Source: Helicoverpa zea
Taxonomy: Eukaryota > Arthropoda > Insecta > Lepidoptera > Noctuidae
Assembly (NCBI RefSeq): GCF_022581195.2
Contig: NC_061468.1
Span: 11,550,001-11,614,000 of the forward strand
DNA: 64,000 nt
Reading direction: 5' to 3'
Positions 57,601 to 64,000 of the stretch are shown piece by piece. The position numbers and the translations under genes were made by a program. Numbering within the stretch: position 1 is the first letter of the stretch; each line of letters opens with the position of its first letter. The notes beneath the pieces are model-generated. The model saw only the letters and a program-made list of their open reading frames with translations. It was not told the DNA's origin and did not search any database.

Positions 57601-60600
57601 AAAAAAATTTTGTAACCTTTATTTTTCAATTTTAAATATTATGTGAGTATTTTATTTCTAGTATTAGTAAAGAAAACCTCGCTCAAAAAAAACCGATTCA
57701 CTAGTCCTAAGTCCATTTATTAAGTGGTCCAAAAAGTGCCAGTATTTCACCTAACCCTATCTATCTCGCGAGCCATTCATCATGTCTGTCTGTGTGTTTG
57801 TCGCGCACTTAACTAGTAACACTTCCCTGCTCCTCTCGTCTTCTCATGATGAATAAGTTTTTAGCTAAGGAAAATGTTTAACGTAAGTGACAACGTAGGG
57901 GTGTTGTTTTAAGCTCCTGTTGTCGTTTTAGTAGCTCTGATAAATTGCAGTGCAGCTTTAAAATACTTAGTAGTATAAAAATAGTAGATAGTAGTAGAAA
58001 AATAGTAGTAAATAGTTAGCAGAAAATTGGAAATAATACTTATTTGTAAAAGAGGATTAAAAACGAAGTAAGAAGTTTCAGCAACAGCTATAGTTTTAAG
58101 CTCAGTTCAAGTAGCATCAGATTAAAGTTCAAAGTCAGTAAACAATACAATGTTTCTGGTTTTCCGTATTATCTTAAAAGCATCATGAAGTCCGTCCATA
58201 AACAACTGTAAGACCCGCCTACCATTAACCCTTCGACAATCACAGGGTTACAATATTATTTATTTAAGCAGCACTCTGTAACCTATAAATACGATAAATG
58301 TCTCCCAACAATTCTGATGTTCTTTGCGATATCATTTATAATTCTGTTGACCCCAAACTGTATAAACTGCTCAAAGATAACATAAGGTTACTCATAGATC
58401 ATGGGCATAGTTCTCCAAATAACAAATATTCAATAAACATACAATAAACGTATTTATTACGCTATTTAGATTTTTACTTAAGATTGAAAGCGAATCAAAT
58501 TGTATTAATAAATACAAACTTATCTCGACAACTTTTATACTGAAAAACAAAAAAATATGATCTCTAATACGAGTGAATAAGGTGCACTATCTATTATATT
58601 CAGCTTTATAATTAAGTTTGTCAAGATAGCATGTATTATTTAAGGCAAAGGCAAACTATTCGGCCTACATGCGTGTACGCAATTGTATTGTCTTGAAACA
58701 ATAGCAATGTTAAGGTTACAAATTGTTTTTGTTTACTCGACTTAATCGGAGGGAAGTAATTCTTTTGGAGCTTATGACGTCAGCTGTCTTGAAAAACGAC
58801 CTGATAGTATCAAAAACCTTGAAGATGGAACGCTGGCTATGTTTTAGTTTAGGCGTTCATGCTTGAAATACTACAATTCCCAGAAATATAGAAAGGAATT
58901 TCGATAGAAAACGGCATGGTATGGCAAAAAACTTGGATTTTACACAAGACAGATGTCAAACGGTTTTCGCTCCTTATAGAACTAATCGTTTCAAGCAGAT
59001 GCGACAGAATTCCATCAAGCAAACCAGACTACAGACCAAAAGGCTTCAAGGACCAAAAAGAAAACAAACGCAGTAATAATAAGGTTGTACCAGCTGATCG
59101 CTTTCAATATGTACACGCTAAGAGCAATGGACTATTGTGTAGAACAGGTAGGCATTGAGCTTTATAAACCTGTTCCATGTCAAAGGCCCCAGTACAACAT
59201 GTTACGGCATCAAATGACTTCGGTAAGCCCTAAGGCGGTCATTGTTTAACATAGGCCTTTTTATACAATGTCAGCTGATAGCAGTACATTTACTTAGCTG
59301 AGGATTAAGACATAACCAGGAATACTGCAACAAACTTGGTTCTTATGCATAATCAGAAGGAACCATAGGACCATTTAAGAGAAGCCTGATCTCTTAAGCT
59401 ATATGACGATATCTCGAAGAACCACAAATCATAATTCAATTATCAATAATCTGATCAAGATGCACGATAACAATATTAAGCCTTCACATAATCCCACTGA
59501 AGTTATAACACAGGCACATAAAAATCAACAATGTTGGTTGTTATAATATAAAATTGAAAAATGTGTTGCCGGTGCGGGCGAAACGGCAAGAAATAATAAT
59601 ATCCTTGTGTAAGCTAACCAATCGTGACTCGAAGCTTTCGCCGACTAGTGACGTGACTTGCATGCTCATCGATAACTGCACGATTATAGACTTTTAATAA
59701 CGATTATAATGAATTCTGCCGGTGGCAATCGTCTCATTAATAGGACACCCATTTTTTACACAAAAATGGAAGCTATTCTTACTTAAAATTTATCAACACA
59801 GTAGGGTGCTTAAAGGTACCAAATACATACAATATTTACTAAGCAAGCAGGGCTCCACATTCTATTTACATGAAGAAAACTATACAAAGCTTTAGCAAAT
59901 CTTGTATGCTCTCAGTGCAAGCTTTATCCAAATCCTTGGAAAATTAAACTGTCACGGAAGTTAAGCTCCCTCCTGATCATTCCTTGAGATCCGCAATTGA
60001 AGTATAATCTCCTCAACCGAGTAGATTAGAACCAAATTCATAACTACCTCCCACTTACGAAATATTCTCTTAAGTATCTCATATCCGTATCCTAATTTGA
60101 TCATTACTTATTCTGAATAAGAAACACAGTAACCTAAAGATATCCAACGGAATGAGATAATTCTATAATAGAATAAGTTTTTGAGGAATCCTTTTGTTAC
60201 GCGAGGGTCAGTACAATGTGATACAAAATCTTTGGGACCCTGTTTGAATCCTTTCTTATTTATTCGTGTATAAAAAATAAGCGGGCTTACGTACTTACCC
60301 TAAAGGACAATGGGCACTTTGTATGGGATTTGGTACCCGCTCCAACAGTAACGTATGATATATCATTAGAAAGGTATTTACGTGAAGAATAACAAAAACT
60401 AGGGGGCTTGCCTCAATTAGCTGTCCGATCCGAGTAATGATAAAAATGGAATCGACATAGAAACAAGTATGTCATCCATATATGCGAATTCATTAAGAGG
60501 CATACGTCGTCAGTGTAATAATTTTAAACTCAGTTAATAGACATCATACATTGTTTGAGATACACTCTATTATAATGTAAAGGTTGTAATAGTCTATGGA

Positions 60601-61480
60601 GTCATACTACGGAAACACAATCGTCATCTGATTTGACAAAAGTTCAAAACATTTCTATTCATCTTTTTTTAAGAAGAAAATCATTATCTCAGCACCTCTT
60701 GAGGAGCAAGATTAATATAATATATAATTATTATATAATTTAGATTAACATCGTCTCCTGACTTTTCAACCTTAATTGATTGTAAATACTGAAAGACTTT
60801 CATCAAATACATAAGCTAGTTCTGCGTGAACTACAAAGGTTTCCACAGTCTTTTTTTAAAGCAGTGGGCAGGCAAACTTTCTATGAAGGCCAAATTCTGT
60901 TTTTTTTTTGTAACTTTACCAGTTTGTATTCAATACAGTTAGATTTATGAACTACATCTACGTTGATGATTTATGAACATTACACATTCTATTAGTCGAT
61001 GTCACGCGAAATGGACAAGGATTTGGGACTGGTCGTCATAGTAAACATTTTTGGCCTTGCCAAGACCTACGCAATGGTACTAGAATCAACACTGTTGGAC
61101 AGGGTACCAAAACGCCCATCGTCCTTTCTAGTTTTTCGGTCCAAGTCTCTTTGGTTGAGCAGTAATGAGAATTTTCGTTAGCTGTGTTATGGGTAAGTGA
61201 ATTATTTGATGCAAGGGTTCACGCTTCAGTGAATTTGAATTAATTTCTGAGTACACTTTTGATGGGAATGAGGATGTTTTGGTTATGGGGAAACTCATTT
61301 TGTGTTAGAAAAGGGTTCATTATATTCATAATGATGATCCTTTCAGTTTGTTTACTATACGAGAGTTATACTTAAATAAAGTTTGCTTGTATAATGTAAT
61401 GAGTTTGATATCCTCATTGTTATAGTTTGAACTGATCATATCCTAGGCAATCTGTATGAATCTCTTTATCGACAAGTCGA
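54680..61480. other. long stretch of mostly unique DNA, no gene seen
   Basis: No nameable gene, RNA or transposon over almost 7 kb, apart from the short interspersed motif at 56304-56343. A TATA-like ctataaaata at 55354-55363 is followed by a GC-richer segment (cagctgacggcacggtagcg), but no transcript start motif at the right distance. Confidence 0.35.
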
Positions 61481-61489
61481 TCATCTTCC

Positions 61490-61870
61490 ACAGCACTAAA
61501 CGCTCGGAGCGATCAAATCGTATCCATACATTAAGAGCATTCATAGCTCGTAGAGGCCCTGTCGCTTAATGCAATTCATTGTACAAGGATCCTTGCAGTA
61601 CCCACAATTGCAAGACCCCCCACCCTTCCCGCAAATCCCTTGTATCCGTTCTACGGAAACGGGAAAAGGTTCAACACGACAGCTCAATTTATATTGGCCA
61701 TCGGATCGCTTGCATACATTTCGGCTCTTATAACCTGAACCCCACTCCCCCCCTCGGTGCTAGTAAAATTAGGTTTAAAGGGGTAAAGTTAGGGTACTCC
61801 AGGGATCAAGACTTTTTGGTTGCCGTCAGTCAGATGAAGCCTGCACAGTGCTTCGATTTACAAACTTAAA
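61490..61870. other. GC-richer patch of unknown nature
   Basis: A 380-bp block with balanced composition (ctcggagcgatcaaatcg, cgtagaggccctgtcgctta, caagaccccccacccttccc, atcggatcgcttgcatac). One frame of 96 codons is open but lacks a recognisable domain. It might be a conserved non-coding element. Confidence 0.2.
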
Positions 61871-61879
61871 AGGATTGGC

Positions 61880-64000
61880 GTCGAGATTTTAAAATTTTAA
61901 GATTAAAAGTTGTTTATAGAATGCTTATGGATTGCAAGAGAAATGAGAATGCTCGGTTTTTGTGATTTTTTAGGTAATTTCTTGATGGATTGTAATTTTT
62001 TTCTCTTATATTTTTAATCAATGCCAGGGAGAAAACAGAGTGTTTGTTTTTTTCAGAATAACAATGTCATAAGGGATTTGGTATCCTTTAAAATAAAATA
62101 GGATTAACTATTAAATGAACATAAAGGATCTTCCTTATTTCGGCAATAAAAATACAGTAACCAAACAATGATGTACATTTTATTTCCTAGACCATAATCA
62201 AACTTATTTGTTTACAAGAAAAAAGTACAAAAAGGAAATAATAAAAACCATGTCATCGTTATTCCACGATCAAGGTACACACTAAATTAGACAATAAACA
62301 TAAAAATAACACAGCGCCACAGGTAATGGGCCGTAAATAAAATAAAAATAACTACACAACACACATTGGAAATCAATAAAAAAACGACTCAATAGCTCAA
62401 TAAAAAAAAAACTTATTTTGTCATATAAATCTTTTTGACGGACTAGAATAGTGCGAGCAAATGTTTTTAACCCCTGTCGTGACTTGCTTGTCAATTCTCA
62501 GCTTTATTTTATAAGCTGTAGAGTCAAAATTAGTATTCGTAGACTTTTTGTAACTTTGTAGTAAATAGTTTTATGAAAACAGGCTGTTTTATGACTGCTA
62601 GCCGAATGTCTAGGTGGTAAGATAGTAGCTTCAGATGTCAAAGAATTTTAAACTTTGTGTCGCTTGCAATAGGGTTGTATTTGCTAGTGTAAATGTATTA
62701 TTAAGGGGTCGTTTGGTAGTCTCCATTATCAATCAATAGATGTATTGCAAGTATGTAAGGATTCATTCAGTGACTTTGATGTCTGACGTTCGGAACATGA
62801 ACTTTTAGTAAATGTGAAGGGCTGTATGTGCGAATAGTCGGAGGACATTGTCGTGTGATCAAAGGCAATGATGTGTTTTATGCCTGTCAAATAGAATATT
62901 GTATTACTAACGTTCCTTGTTCTTCGTTAGATAATGCTAGTTACCATATTATTATAGACTTGTGTTATTAACAATTAACATTGATTTTTTGAACAACAAC
63001 ATGAACAACAACTTTGATTAATTTTAGCTATGCCTATTGTAACTCTTATCATAAAAATGAATTCTAATGAGAAATGTAGACGGACTGTTAAATATTGAAG
63101 GAGTATCGATGACACAGTAAAATAAATTGATATCCAAAGATGATACAGTTTGAAGTCCAAATGGGTATTTTCTAACATTGTAACTATTCTGTAACTCCTT
63201 TTCCAATTAAGAAATCACTAACATTTGTGCAAAATAACTGCTTAGTGAAACCAACCACTTTATTTCTTCAAAGTATACCTAGATGCAGGAGAGCTACAAA
63301 TAAATTCTTTGGCCAGATACACTAGTCTCCCAAACTTTACTTTCTCGTGACAATTTTCACGTATGATATGCAAAAAAAAACTTTTAAGTACACCGAGGAA
63401 GCTATGAGTATGGTAGTCGATGGGGGGTGTCCATTTGAGTAAATAGTCCATGTAACCAGCGGGGTGTCGGCAAAAAACTCACATAATAAGCACATACCTC
63501 ACCGTAGATAAGTGCGGTCAATGTTGGGTAACATGTACCGATAGAAAATGAAATTGGTAATATTTTGTTGCGTATCGTTCTTATTTTGGGGGTTGCGTCT
63601 GTTTGAGGTGTTCCTTAGGTGGTAGGAGGTGAGGTAATGGTCGAACCTTGTAACAAAATAATTATCAAGTGATTGTTGTATTATATGCATATTCCTCTAC
63701 ACTTTTTGGAGATTGTTTAATTTCCCGAAAATCAAATCAATATAATTATTCTTATTATACCTTATCGCAATATAAGGAATGGCACATAAGAATTTTATAG
63801 GATTTTGTTTGTAATTTTGAGTCAGATTATGATGCAATTATTCCTGTTTCAAATACAAATCTGATGACATAATCCTTAAATCAACCACTTAAGGGTCTAA
63901 AATAATTTGAGATAGGAACTCAAATAACCTTTACACACTATACAGACATTGAACCAAAAATTACATAACCATCCCAAAAACGACTTGAACCAATCATTTC
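61880..64000. other. AT-rich DNA, no gene seen
   Basis: No recognised gene or repeat to the end of the window. Confidence 0.35.

Noticed and set aside
58916..59158. 80-codon frame ending near a good 5' splice site (aacag|gtaggc)
   Set aside because: The frame is closed by a stop at 58889-58891, just downstream of the only nearby AG acceptor, so it cannot be an internal exon from that site. No domain seen.
61579..61869. 96-codon frame in a GC-richer patch
   Set aside because: No domain, no splice sites of good quality, and Pro/Ser/Lys content follows the local composition. Kept only as a patch of unknown nature.
1..64000. CRISPR array, prokaryotic operon, riboswitch or phage content
   Set aside because: The sequence is clearly metazoan nuclear DNA. 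No regularly spaced repeats, ribosome binding sites or compact gene clusters were seen.

Overview
This window looks like a gene desert from a lepidopteran (moth or butterfly) nuclear genome, quite possibly a noctuoid moth. The evidence is the AT-rich background, long stretches without open reading frames, tRNA-derived SINEs with the head GTGGCCTAGTGG...GGTTCGATCCC, short Helitrons that start TCTATATATATA and end AAAGCTAGT, and retrotransposon debris with a 'CCCAGCAGTGGGAC' tail. All of these are abundant in Lepidoptera. I found no host gene that I can name. The window may be intergenic or a large intron.

The only intact protein-coding unit is a CR1-like non-LTR retrotransposon of the Jockey superfamily on the minus strand (about 25483-30541). 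ORF1 (28747-29979) encodes a PHD-like finger, a coiled coil and an RRM-like domain. ORF2 (25884-28793) encodes an endonuclease and a reverse transcriptase. The 3' end carries an 8-bp tandem repeat tail. ORF2 overlaps the end of ORF1 by 47 nt in the +1 frame, and its open frame has no ATG before the endonuclease motifs. A second, dead retrotransposon fragment of RTE type lies at 17030-18072 on the minus strand, with a nonsense codon and a frameshift.

Layout. 1-9 kb: a chimeric SINE (908-1211), a perfect 21-bp hairpin (4460-4504), a SINE fragment, a foldback element (7615-7773) and Helitron scraps. 9-17 kb: mostly unique DNA, with a pair of diverged direct repeats and an AT-rich duplication. 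17-18 kb: the RTE pseudogene. 18-25.4 kb: unique DNA, one MITE-like element (24184-24370). 25.5-30.5 kb: the CR1-like element. 31-32 kb: a duplicated CpG-rich unit and a short Helitron. 34.7-35.1 kb: a full SINE with a perfect 19-bp target-site duplication. 36-46 kb: a TGGCA motif cluster, an AP-1/CpG patch, two more Helitrons and several SINE fragments, one with an internal inversion typical of twin priming. 51.5-52.8 kb: an interspersed repeat next to an almost perfect 155-bp inverted repeat (52344-52710), the most striking unexplained structure. 53-64 kb: mostly unique DNA without recognisable genes.

The parts do not form a pathway. The autonomous elements (CR1-like, RTE) are the type of machinery that mobilises SINEs, and one SINE here carries an RTE-like tail, so those two may be linked by shared 3'-end recognition. 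All assignments come from reading the sequence; no database search was run.
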